From positions 326,005-390,004 of the forward strand of contig RCAB01000017.1 of assembly GCA_003640385.1 (NCBI GenBank): DNA of 64,000 bases, read 5' to 3'. The translations under genes and the position numbers were made by a program. This DNA is from Setaria digitata. Taxonomy: Eukaryota; Nematoda; Chromadorea; Rhabditida; Setariidae. Below the pieces are notes generated by a model that saw nothing but the letters and a program-made list of their open reading frames with translations, searched no databases and was not told the DNA's origin. This document shows positions 23,890-36,322 of this stretch, in pieces (position 1 is the stretch's first letter; the number at the start of each line of letters is the position of its first letter).

Positions 23890-26620
23890 ATGTTTGACCT
23901 GTTTCATTCAACATTATATTGGATTCTGAAGACATATGCCATCTATCGTATCTTAAGGACGATGGCAGCATTTTGGTCAGCTGTTGTAGTATATATCATC
24001 GCTCCACTCTTTTATAAACCTAATTTTGATCCGTATAAGGGACGATGGACAGGTTTGCCGTCATTTCAATTATTTTTTCAAGTCCAAGTCTTAATTCATT
24101 CCATATTATCATGAGCATTAAACACCTTGTTTTCCCTCTTATTTTACTAACTAACATGATTTTTGAAATTAAAAATGAACTCATCCAAATTTAACGTCTA
24201 ATGCCTGCAATTGCTTCGTAGTATGTATATTCACTGAATAGTGGCATTATTGTTTTTAGCAATTTTAAGAATTCAATTTTTGCAGTTGTCACTGGTGGAA
24301 CAGATGGTATTGGCAAAGCATACACAATTGAATTGGCAAGAAATGGGTTACGAAAATTTGTACTTATTGGTCGAAATGAAGAAAAACTTCAAAACATGAA
24401 AACCTCCTTAGGTAGGAGTGCGATTAGAAATTGACAATTCTGTATGAAATTTTCCTTCGGACAACAAGTAGCTATGATATTTCACAAAAAATTTACAGAA
24501 ATCTTCCAAGAATTAATGATTCAAAGGAAAAAAAATTAGATCTCATTAATTTAATCACTTGATACGAATTGTCTCCAAGTTTCTGCTAACGGTCTCTTCC
24601 GAAGATTTAAATTTAAACAATTGATTTAAATATTATTGAAAATCATATTTATTGTTAAAATATTATTTAAATTAAATATGAATAAATATTAAACAAAATG
24701 AAATAATCTCGTCAAGTATCGATTATTGTAATTTTCATCCTTTCATCTCTTCTATTCTATCATTTTACTAGTAACAGCACAGTAATGTTGGCGATTAAAA
24801 TTTGGACTTGAGTTCATTCGACGCGTTTTTAATATATTGCCAAGTGTTCCAAAATTTCTCCAACTTTTTATCCTTCAACTTAATTTGGGCTTTGATTAAT
24901 ACCAGCCAGAAATTAGATAGAATAGGTACTTTTAGTTTAGTTATTTCTTGAAATTTATTTCAATTGGTAACTGTTATAAAGAAAAAGAAAATTTTCTAAG
25001 ATTTTAAAACATACTTTAAAGGTTACTAAGAAATCGAGAGTTGTGAAGTGAAGCTGAGAATTAACATTCTGTACCTGATGACATTGTTAATATTTTAATG
25101 AGTTGGGACTGATCACTTTTTTTTTTTGTAAGCTGCATCTTCCGTCTTTTAGAGAAGGAATTTGGTGCTCGTGTACAGACATATTTGTTCGATTTCTATG
25201 ATGGTGATTATAATGAGCTGAGAAAATTTATCGAGGATATCGATGTTGGTTTCGCCTGTAAGTATTTGCTCCATTTTCAAGCATTCATTTCTCATTTCAT
25301 TCTAGTCATGAAGGCAGCTGAACTCACCGTGCCATCAGTATTTGAGATTTCTTTTAGGTCGACAGTTTAAAAAGTTCAGTTATACTTGATTAATGTAAAG
25401 TGATCATCCTAGTAACTGTTAGCAATATGTTACAATTCAGTAAATAGCGTTGGTGTTGGACGAGAACGGATGGAACGCTATGGCGATAATCCAGAAGCTG
25501 ACCATAGGCTACTCAAAGTTAATGGACTAGGCGCTGCTGAAGTATGATTTAAACTTTCCTCATTTTAAAAATTGATTGTTCATTGGGGCTTTTGGTACGG
25601 TGAAGCACTTCTCTCATGGTTAATATTAAGCCATCGAAAGAGTGTTACTGGCTTAAAACAGTTTCTCATTTACTCCTCGATGGAGTTATCCTTCACTTTT
25701 TTTTTTTTTTTTTTTTCAATAACCTCATTAATTTTCTAATATAAACTTATTTCGAAAAAAAGTTACATAAAGGAACTGGTAGTTTAAGATTTACCTGCAA
25801 ACATATTTGCATCGAAATAAATACCCTGTAGGTTTAATATCTGATAAATCGAATCATATTTTAGTTCTTATCAATAGTTCTGCCGACAATGGAAAGAAAT
25901 GGTGGTGGACAGATTGTTGTCATGTCTTCCAGTCAAGGCTTTAGACCTTTTCCGTACATTGCATCTTACTGTGCCGCAAAAGTAAGTATTTCACTCTTTC
26001 CTCGCTTCAACAATTTTTATTCTATCGATTCAATTTTTTGCTTTGATAAATTTTTCAGAGTATGTTATCATTTTTATGTGAAGCGATTGACCGTGAACAG
26101 TCAACTGTAAGAGTTCAGTGTCTGACACCTGCATTGGTGGCAACAAAAATGACCCATTATGATAATAATTATAAATCGTTGTTTGTGAAAAATGCAGACG
26201 ACTTCGCAAAAGATGCTGTGAAAACAATCGGCTTAATACGCATGACAAGCGGATGCTTTAACCATGAGTTGCAGGTAAGCAAAGCGGAAAACTTTCAGTT
26301 TTTATTTACAATTAAAGCAGATTGGTCTGAACTTTCGACTTCATGGTCAGTTTTATTGAGATGATTGTTTTGTACAGAGTAGCTTCGTACTTCTACTCAT
26401 CATATGAATATTTCGAGTTGCCAAGCTGATGAAATTCTAGATGCTACTGCGGCATATGTTTCCATGGACTTTATTGAAGTACATACTATTACCAATTTAC
26501 TGGTACCATAAGCGAAGGACTGATGGATTCCAGGAGGTTTCAAAAAACAAAAAGGTTTCACTACAGATGGTTTTGTCCCTTCAATACTACTCAATGCTTT
26601 CATTTTTTTTTTTTGTATAA
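23890..26620 (+). CDS. Membrane-anchored short-chain dehydrogenase (HSD17B12/HSDL1/STDH-like)
   Basis: Seven exons give 335 residues: 23890-24052, 24286-24411, 25153-25257, 25441-25541, 25865-25981, 26059-26274 and 26441-26620. An N-terminal hydrophobic segment (about 29-44) precedes GRW and the cofactor motif TGGTDGIG (57-64). The active-site set is complete: Asn159, a serine cluster at 186-188, Tyr200 and Lys204 (YCAAK). NSVG at 133-136 replaces the usual NNxG. Relatives are ER enzymes that reduce 3-ketoacyl-CoA in very-long-chain fatty acid elongation or reduce steroids; HSDL1 lacks the catalytic tyrosine, which is kept here, so activity is expected. The substrate cannot be told from sequence. 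The last exon continues in frame from HELQ with MLLRHMFPW and a basic KRR stretch, like the family tail, but ends by reading through a T-run. An alternative splice near 26550-26630 could give another C-terminus. Confidence 0.88.
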
Positions 26621-28274
26621 GTTTGATATCAAAAAGAGAATGAAAATAACATGCCCTTTAACATTTAAGTTGATGGTTGAGAACCATGATAGAAAATTTA
26701 AAACTAGGAAATTTAAATAATTCTACTGTTGACTCATAAAATTTATTTTTGAACTGTCATTTGCAGGTTTATTAACTTTCAAGATGGAATTCAGTTGCAT
26801 ATATTGATATGATCCTGCATTTATGACACAATTTTCTTTTTTATTGCAGTGATTTCTTCTTTTTTTATTCTGATATTAGCATTGCATAGTAAGTATTGAG
26901 TTGCTGTTTCGAAAGCTAACCAAGATGTATCACCAACAAAAATTATCTTGCTTTAAAATTTACGGTCATGTATTAAAGTCCTTTGTAATTCGATTTTCCG
27001 TTTTTATGTAAAGCAGGGACAATCTAAACATTTTTTTTTTTTTTTTTGGGTGGAACAAAGTTATCTCAATTATTTTCCTGAATTTAATGGAGTGGAGTAC
27101 GGTGTCTTTTAGATGTAATAGCTGGAAACTATTATCAGAATAACATGATAATAGCATGAATCAATTGAAGCTGTCTCCGGCTACCTTTTGCATTTTGCGG
27201 AATTACTTCTTGCTCACTGCTCTTCTAAAATTGATGCTTCGCTTTTTAGCGACGGTTCAATTGTACTTTTCAAATAATTGTTGAAACCAAATGCTTTTGA
27301 AATTAAATGATGCAATCATTGTTGCTTCTCGATATTTTTAGAACTGATAGATGAAATCGGCAATGCAGCGGGGAGTAGAGGAGGCAAAAAGACATTAGTA
27401 AAAAAGAGTTCTCTGTTGTATTGTCCACTCCACAAATATTTCACCCTAAATAGACATGGATTCTGAAGAGTAATTAAGGATTTTTTTGTTTTTTTAACTT
27501 ATCATATTCCAATTAGTCTTGGAATTTATTAACTATCTATCCTCTGCTATTCCTCACTTCAGTCTCCACTTACAGACCATGTTTCTCACTATTATTGTTC
27601 TTAAAATTGTTTTTTTTTTTCTTTTTTTTAAATTGAAATCGCTGCTTTCATTTACATCTCTTCCGCTATGCCATTAAAGCCCAGATGTAACATGCTTCAA
27701 ATTCCATAAGAGGTTAGAGGTTACTCTTTTATCATCAGTCTCAAATATCCATATACTAGAGCGTAAGAACCAAATAATACACATTTCATAAGAAATTATA
27801 CAGTAGTTAGACGCAAAGGCATTAATCATATCGCTTAATGAGCTTCTATTATACTTTCGATTGACTACTCCTACTTAAACGGAGAACTTAATTTAGAGAT
27901 GAAAACAATTCATTATGACATATTGTGCTTTAGGCCTTTTAGAGTCGAGGAAACTAAAATATTATCTAGTTCTCGAATTTTAATCTTTTGATCACTTCAA
28001 ATTGCTCAAACAATCATCGGATTTTCAATTATTGAGATGATCAGATCAGAAACATTACTTAGTCCATTTGGCTACAGATTACGAAACACTTTTTGGAGAG
28101 ACTAATTGATAGCTAAAAAAGCTTTTGTAGTATGCTCTGGAAATATTTTACTGAATTTTAAAAAGAAAATCAGAAGATTTATTGCAGCAAGTTAATAAGA
28201 AATAGAATTTTTCATCGGATTTTTCCTTTCGGAATATAATTTAACCACTGTCTCTGAGTATAATCAATCTCATT
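26621..28274. other. Convergent 3' intergenic region
   Basis: Lies between the ends of two convergent genes. It is AT-rich with T-runs near 27030 and 27610. I see no gene, RNA or transposon in it. Confidence 0.55.
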
Positions 28275-31200
28275 TCATTTGTTCTCATTTGCCCCAAACG
28301 TTTCATTGGTATTATCATCTTGCTCCTGATGTTGTTTCACCTGTTTAAATGATGTTCTTTTTTTTTTTTTGGAAATGACATCTGAAGTTTAATGTCACAA
28401 AACTAAAGAAAGAATTGTTATTTGCTCTCGAGTGATGCAAAAATCTAAACTTTCATTTCGAAAAAATTTTTGCATTTCGATGTTATCAACAATTTAACTT
28501 TCTTTAGAGAAAACAAACAATGAACACTTACTCCATTATGAATCGCTGTCGCTTGCGTAACATAATTTCTAGAATCTGTAATACTTTGTGGCATATCACT
28601 ATAAAGAACTGGGTTGTAGAATATTCAACATCAATTATTATTTCAAAGTTAAAAGAAATACTCTAAATAGAAAATTTTGAATTCGAATTTGAATTCGCAA
28701 ATACTAAAACTTACAAGTTTCCTTCCTTAGATACAATGAAATCATCAATCTGCCGCTCCAAAACCGAATTTGATGGTCCATCCAATTGAATCGTTTCACC
28801 GCCTGGAGAAGAATCTGAGTGGTTATTAAATTTGGCGGAAAATCACTACTAATAGCCTTCGGCAGCATACTGTGGCCGTCGATATTGATAATTTAAGTAT
28901 TTAAGTATTTCATATGAACAGCTGCGTGTGCTAGCCAATCGAGATCAAAATTTGAATTTGTACGTAGTTTAATATATTCATGAAAACTAATATACGCTTT
29001 ATTTTCTAATTACCGAACCAAATTGAACTGTTAAAACTGAGAATACCTGATCTTTCTCCAATTTCCTTTCTTTTTTGCAAATATCTGCAAAACAGCTTGA
29101 CAGACAAATTTCAATAAATCGAGACTTGTTAGCGTTTAGAAAAGAACTTGCTAGCTCCAGAAAAATTCGAATTATATAATTCACATTCATAGTTGTAGAG
29201 CATTTATGTAATTGGAAAATAGAAATCGATAGAAATAAGTAGTAAATGAGCTGATTAAATAAAATTTTTTAGTTTTCTGTGTCTTGGGCTTCAAAGTTAC
29301 AATTCCTTTGAAAACTGTTAGTATTTTATCAAGATATTTTAGATCTAGTCTAGGGAAAAGAATAGGAGACTAAGAAAGAAGATATCTCTGTAGAGGTATT
29401 TCCAAACCAAAATCAACTTAAATTTAAATCCTGCTTAGCACATACTGCTTATATCTCCTTGTAACATCTTCAGTTTTCGCCTTCAATTCACGTTCCATTC
29501 TTTCGTTTGATTTCATTACCTTTTTCTGGTGTGACCTTGCACCATCTCTTCTACTCCCTGCAATTCAAATATTTAATATTTATAAAACATAATGTGCCAA
29601 CTACCTTTCCATTATCTTCTCACGTTGTAAATTTACTGAACTATACGAATTATCAATTCAATTCAACAAATTACTGAATATGATCAATTCAACGAATTAA
29701 TGATCAACTCACTGCAAAATTTTAAAGAAAATAACCATTTTCATTTCCAGGTAAAGATTCACTTTCTCTTCGCCTCCATCTTACTACAATTATATAATTA
29801 TATATGTTGCAAAAAATTCTTACTCGCCAAAATATTCCATCCATTTACTATGGAAATTTACAATATTTCATATTTGATAAAGATTTACGTCACCAATCAT
29901 TATTAAGCATTCCTTATTAAATGATAATTAAGCCAGTCATTAAACACAAGCTTATAAACTGTTGGATTGATTAACGTTAGTTGAAAAAGTGACTTTTACT
30001 AATTCTGTACAAAATATCAGCAACAAATTTCATATTTTAATTGGCCTCAAACAACCTCTCAAATTCTCATTCATGTAGACATCTTTTTTCCGCAACTCAT
30101 TTGTGAGCAGAATTTTCATTTCATTGATTGAAACTTTTAGAAATTAAAGTTTTAGGAAGAAAATGGAAGAGGAAAGTTACAGTACCAATTGTGTAAGTAG
30201 GCGGAACGGTCAAGTAATGCCAGTGAAGAATGAGAAACATTGCAAATGAAGCGATCTGTAAATGAATTCTTTCCGAATCACATTTTGTTTGGATGATGCT
30301 AAAGTAAAATTACTGATTTTTGCATTAAATGAGAGTGGTAGTGCTGGCTTGAAATATTTTTGAAAACTCACCTGGACAAAAGCAACAACACTGGCCAGTG
30401 GTACAAAGGCACTGAGAGGATGCGGTCCCGGTACCTTAAAAGTGTTCACTGTGACAGCTGTCACAATGATTCCGACAGCCGATGAAATGTTAAAAGCTGC
30501 AGTAGCAAGTCCCATAACTGAAAATTCCATCATAAAATGAGAAGGATTTCAGGTAGGGATGTGTAGATAGAACATTTAGTGAAGGATTCCTGTGTTTAGA
30601 TGTTTCACTGAATTTATCGGCAAGTCATCAAAGCTTACCGAAACAAGTTGAAATTTTGGAATGTAGAACTGAAACAAGAAAGTTTTCAACGAAATAAAGG
30701 TTACTAAAAAGAAATAATGAAAAAGGATACTAGTAATTCTTGTCAGGACAGCAGTTATACCACCAACAGCACCAAAAAACGGCATAATTGATAACAGAAG
30801 GAAGACAATACCGGCTTGAATTTCATTGTTGATAAGCTGCAAAAGCTCAATTTATTTCGTAAATTTAACAGTATAAAAGCAGCTAAGTTCACATCAAACA
30901 TAGTTCATTTTCTAGCTCATAATATGGATGTGAAGCTCGAAAGATAATCTGTTACTTTTCAAAAACTGAAACTGTTCGATACCTGGAGAGCACAGAAGCC
31001 AATGCACACAAAGGCAACACTTATCTGGACGCCGAAACAGAGAAGCAACACTACAAAACTTGGATCTTTCCTTTGCGCATTTGATATTGCCCTGTTCGTC
31101 TGATGCTTCGCATTCATAAATTCTACTTTCTAGAAGAAAAAACTTCAGTCTATGCGGGTGGTAATAAGTGGTGTAAATTACTGACTGGATCTTTGAGACC

Positions 31201-31555
31201 AAATTCACCGCTTTTTTAATTTGCCGATCAGCTTCACTCTCATCCAAACCACCGACATTAATCATCTCCCACCGCTTTTTATCTTCATCTTCCCATAGTT
31301 CAATTCCTTGTGGAACAGGTATGTGATAAATGTTTCGGTATTCCCAGTATTTCTTCTGTTCTGAATCCCAGCTATCTAGATCTTTTGGGATGTCAAGACT
31401 CATGTCGTGCTCCCAAATATTTCTTCCTTCACTCACTGAACGACTGGTTCGCGAACTAACTTGCGGGCTGGCAACAGCTGATGACGATGAAGTGACATGC
31501 TTCCGACGGATACCACTTTCCAGGTCGACATCTCCTGTCAAGCTTTCTTCTTGCC
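28275..31555 (-). CDS. Predicted four-transmembrane protein with duplicated acidic W motif, 5' partial
   Basis: Eleven exons join in consistent phase to give at least 414 residues: 31182-31555, 30983-31129, 30731-30836, 30639-30668, 30372-30517, 30186-30255, 29446-29557, 29047-29084, 28715-28802, 28532-28598 and 28275-28340. The first visible exon has no in-frame ATG near its start and an in-frame stop just before its acceptor, so an upstream exon must supply the start. The order is a Ser-rich and acidic cytoplasmic region; two copies of a W-[DE]-x-[ED]-x-KK-x-WE motif; four hydrophobic segments (cores VVLLLCFGVQISVAF, GIVFLLLSIMPFFGAVGG, NISSAVGIIVTAVTV, FVPLASVVAFVQIASFAMF); and a long charged tail with possible coiled-coil (VMKSNERMERELKAK). 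I do not recognise the family. Alternatively the tail exons belong to a separate gene, or exon 29446-29557 reads on to a stop at 29424 and gives a shorter isoform. Confidence 0.65.
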
Positions 31556-33310
31556 CTTAACTGATTTTTATTTCATCTCATTAAACAAATCATTCTCCAC
31601 AGTTAATTTTAATTGTCTACATCAGACACCAACACAAATGATTATATGAATTATTATTCATCACACTTACTGCTGTTGAAGTGTAAAATTTCGTTTTTTT
31701 CAGAGAGTAGATGCCAGAATTTTTACTAAATATGTTTTAGAAAATAGCTACATTCATCTTATATTTTATATATAAGGATCCTGAGCGAAGAGTCTATTTT
31801 TTTCGCTATCGTTGATTCTTCTCGATGAAGTGAACACTTTTTCGACAGTTCTTGTTATCATCTCAGCTCTAATTTGCTATTCTTTCTTTAACAAGTAAAA
31901 TTAACAATGCCTTCCAGCACCTTAGTAATCTACCAGAAAGTCGAATTAAGCTCAATTGAATAAATGAAACTAGATCGACCTGTCATTTCTCGCCAAGGCT
32001 CCAACAATGCAAAATTTTCAAATTTCATTTCTTTTATGTCCCATTTTAAACATTACAGTTCGCTCTACCTTCAAACCACTGTTAATTATAATAACTAGCC
32101 TGAAACTCTTCCCATGTCTTCCATAAATTTCATTTATTTTAACTCCTCTCTTTGGCCTCAGAATCTGTAGAAAAGATTTTATACATATATCTGTTGATTG
32201 CTAACATTATTACCAATTCTAATTTATTACTTAAAAAAATGAAGGAGCGAACAATGATTATATGCGAGCCATATCCTACACTTAGTTTAGTGATAACATT
32301 CTTTTTCAATATCATAAAGCAATTCATATGTTGGCACATTCTCTTCTAAGAAAAATTTCGTACTTCTGCATAGAAGATGTAAAAAAAAAAAAAAAAAAAA
32401 ATTAAAAGGAAATTCGCTGGTCTTTCCACTTATACCATTTCTTTTACAAACTTCTATCGAAAAGTGCCCAACAATATGAACTCGTTGATGATGTCTGTCG
32501 AGACCAAGTCTGAAATATTGTTCTCATAGAATGTAAGTATATAAAACACACTGCATAAAATATGACACCATTTTGAAAAGCAAACTTTTAAAATAAAACT
32601 AATTGAAAATTTTGAAATAGACTGCAATAACCTGTTTCATCATAAATATTTGTCTTCAGCATCAGCATCAGATTTTTTACTAATTTAACGAAAGAGGCAG
32701 TTCTGCATGAATCTTTTTTACTTTTATTTTCATTTTTTATTTCTTTAAATGCAAAATATGCACACTATATGACGGCGGAAGTGAAACGTGGCATTAAAAT
32801 ATTATGATTTATGGCGAATCATCTTGCTAAACACTAGAAGCAGTATAAGATATCAGAATATATTTATGCTGCTTTTAGTGCCACTTATTCATGGAATTAA
32901 TATTTATTGAAGTAACGATCATTCTTTGGAGATACTATGATTCAGTATTGTAGCAGCAATAAAGCCATTATCTTTCTTTTTTTAAAGTTATATTCAGTCT
33001 ATTTGATTCGGCATTACCTCTTAGCAACGGAATGACGTCGAAAAGAATCAGTAGGAAGAGATGTTATTTACTGTACCATAAGCATGTTGTCATAGTAAGA
33101 CTGGACTAAGCCTCACTTTACTTAGTTCAAAGAAGAGCTGATTTCCTAGATAAATTCTCATAAATGATGGTTATGTGCAATTTTAGATTACCCTACGGTT
33201 CATTTGAGAGAATCAAACCATAGTAATAGTGGGATTCTGATGTTGAGCCATCTAAAAACAATTTTTTTCTTCCACTATCGCAGTAGTATAGTATTACTGC
33301 GAGTTGAAGT

Positions 33311-33359
33311 GGTGGACATAGATGTCACAGATTTCTTCCCTGTGATATCTATGTCCACC
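33311..33359. repeat. 20-bp near-perfect inverted repeat (hairpin)
   Basis: Arms 33311-33330 and 33340-33359 pair over 20 bp with no bulge and a single G-U pair, around a 9-base loop. No gene overlaps it. It may be a small-RNA hairpin, a transcription-factor dyad or a transposon remnant. Confidence 0.7.
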
Positions 33360-36069
33360 AAACTTATCCTCTTCAGGAAACTTAAAACTAATTTCTGTAA
33401 AAACTGATACGTGCTTGGATGTACATTTTGCGCGACCCATATTTCTAAAGTAAACAGATTGCTAGATCAGAAATTTACTTGCATAGTGGTTCAGTTTTTG
33501 GGATCAGTATATATCAGAGAGATTAGTTTAATTTCGTACATAGTTCTTATTTCGATTCATTAATTTGTATACAAACAGTTACATGATAGTTTCATTTTTA
33601 AATTTTGAAATAAGCATCAATATTTTCACTAAAACAGGAAAACATACGGTTCAAAAATTATAGCCCTACTTGTTTTTTGACCAAATTTTTTGTTTTTTTT
33701 TTAGCATGAAAATTTCGGTTATAGCGTTAATTTTATTATTGTTATATTCGATAAGATAAAATGGAACAAAAAAAAAAAAAAAAAGTGTTCCAGCACAGAA
33801 ACAATAAAACTCTTTGCAAAATATCGAAATTTTCTCACATTATTAACAACTATAAATCAGCTTTCCAAATGCTAATAGTATAGTGAGCAAGTCGTTTCAT
33901 TTCAATCATGGTAGAATTTTTGCTTTATTTTGTTAGAATTCCTATCCTGTACTTGGAATCTGTTTAGGTGAGAAATCTTTTTTTTTTTTTGTTTTTTTGT
34001 TTTCCAGCTACTGTTATATTGTATCATGATATGAAAATCAGTGATAGTGAAAATAACTAGCAATTTCATTAGTCGAACTTCATTTTAAGGCGATTTCATT
34101 CATAGAGGAAGGAAAAGAAAGAATGCAGAGAAGTCCCTCGAAAATGTTATCCAGATCTTAATTCTACTTTTATTCCACGATTTCAAGCTGCATTTTAAAC
34201 CTTGAAAAAATTAAAAATTTCAACAAACATGATCATCAGTAATGCTAATTGAATTTTTCACTATAATTGAATTAAATGATATTTATAAGTATAACATTTT
34301 TAAAGAACCTCATAATTTTATCTTATTTTTTTTTTTGATTTTAAAAGAGAGGATTATCAGAAGCAGTCAAGTCACGACATATATTAGTTTCCATTTCCAT
34401 CATAAACCTCATTAAAGTGTGCAAAAGATTATTTAAAATATTCATCTTTTTAGTTTTTTTTTTTATTTTCTGATGTGAAACTTTAGTAAACAGAAAATAA
34501 GTTCCATGAGCTCAAAATAATTTCATTTTTGCACAGTTATTTTTAAACAATTATATTTTATTTAAAGTTGCTGTGGGCCTTGTTTGTATAAGAAATGCAA
34601 CCTCTCTTCAATTTTACCTCTCTTCTATTTGATTGAAGAAAATTTCGAATTCATTTCTCTTTTCTCAATTTTAAAGTTCAGCACTACTTATGGATGCGAT
34701 GCATACAAGTAGTACATGAAAAGAATTACTTTTGAATGAAATCATTAAAAAGCTTCAGATGAATAAAAGTCAAGTCTTTACTACACGTATGCTTTCTCGG
34801 CACTCAAATCTAAGTTTGAGCATTGAAATATTTAACCAACCGATAGCATGCATATTTAAATATGAATGAATTTTAAACAGCAATATCAAATTAATTGTTT
34901 AATGAATGATTATTTTGTTGGTGGTTTTTGAAATCCATGAAATTTTATACTTGATCGGTATTCTATTTTTCATTTCTTTTTTTTTTTTTTTTTAATTTTT
35001 TTCACCATTTATATTAACTGCTTATTTCAGAAATCATTGATTATTTCTCGGATAACTTATGTCCAATTACAAATTTTGCACGCAAATTAAATTTCATATT
35101 CTTAATTTTATTCTTGATGTTTTCTCTGCTAAATTTTGCTCTCATTTTTTTCGCAAGAAATTAGAAAGGTTTTAAGAGAAGAAGTAATAAATTCATGTTT
35201 CTAGAAATTTTGTATGGAATGAAATAAAAATTTAGCCTTTATATTTTTCAATTTTCCTTATCATTAATTTAGGTGATAAATGGATGATTTTCTAGAAATC
35301 AAAAAAGTTTGCCTGTACAGGTCTGAAAATTGAAATTCAGTGGAAAAATTTATTTAATTTCAACTGAAAAATCGGCAGTATGTTATTAGCGTCTTACGTT
35401 TAATTTGCGAACTTAAGATAGATTTCTTGGTCAAAAAGCTACTCTTTATTTTGCTTAAATTTAAATTTCTTTTTGTCGTTCAAAGAGCAAAAAATTTTTT
35501 AAATGAATTTTTTGTGATGCATTCACAAAATGAAAACAAAATGTGTTTTGAGACCCACTGTCTACTGATTGAAATGGCATTCCATTTGTATGTTTTTCCG
35601 CTGTTTTGTTTTGTTTTGTTTTTTGTTTTTCTTATTTTTGTTTTTGCTTTAATTTATTAACTCCAAAACTTGTATTTTTTGAGATGAAAGCGAGCTCGAA
35701 AAAATATTTTTTTTTTTCGAAAATTTTCGAAAAGTTCCAATATCTTCACCTGATTTTTCCTATCAGTAATTTGTTTAAAAGGTGTGGTGCTTAATTTTAA
35801 AATGAAACTATTATTTAGAATAGTGCTATTTAAACTATTTATGAGAATATCAGAAAACATAGACATTTTATATCACTTTCACTCTGCTTCTTTTAATTAT
35901 TTAGAACTAAAGTCTTCTTATATTACCGCATTTACTCCAATAACGGATGAAAATAACAAGTTAAAAGGATATGAGTAATGAAATAAAAATTATACGTGCA
36001 CTGTTTCGCCTTGTTATTTATTGGTAAGTTTGTGCTGTGTCCTCTTAAAATAATTAAATTCGAACATTA

Positions 36070-36322
36070 AATTAAGCAATCACTTGCTTTGATTAGTGCA
36101 GTTAAGAAGCTGAACTAACTAACCGCTTCAGTTCTGCTTTGAAAAAGTCTTTGGGAAATTCTTTCCCGACAATTCTAAACACTACAGTTAGCTTTNAATT
36201 AAGCAATCACTTGCTTTGATTAGTGCAGTTAAGAAGCTGAACTAACTAACCGCTTCAGTTCTGCTTTGAAAAAGTCTTTGGGAAATTCTTTCCCGACAAT
36301 TCTAAACACTACAGTTAGCTTT
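36070..36322. repeat. 126-base exact duplication around a one-base gap
   Basis: Positions 36070-36195 and 36197-36322 read the same, separated only by the single N of the window at 36196. This is the signature of two contigs whose overlapping ends were joined without merging, so the duplication is probably not real. Confidence 0.9.

Noticed and set aside
16386..26620. Operon of dymeclin and the dehydrogenase
   Set aside because: The genes are on the same strand but 2.45 kb apart, while nematode operon genes are usually separated by about a hundred bases. The acceptor before the dehydrogenase fits ordinary spliced-leader addition.
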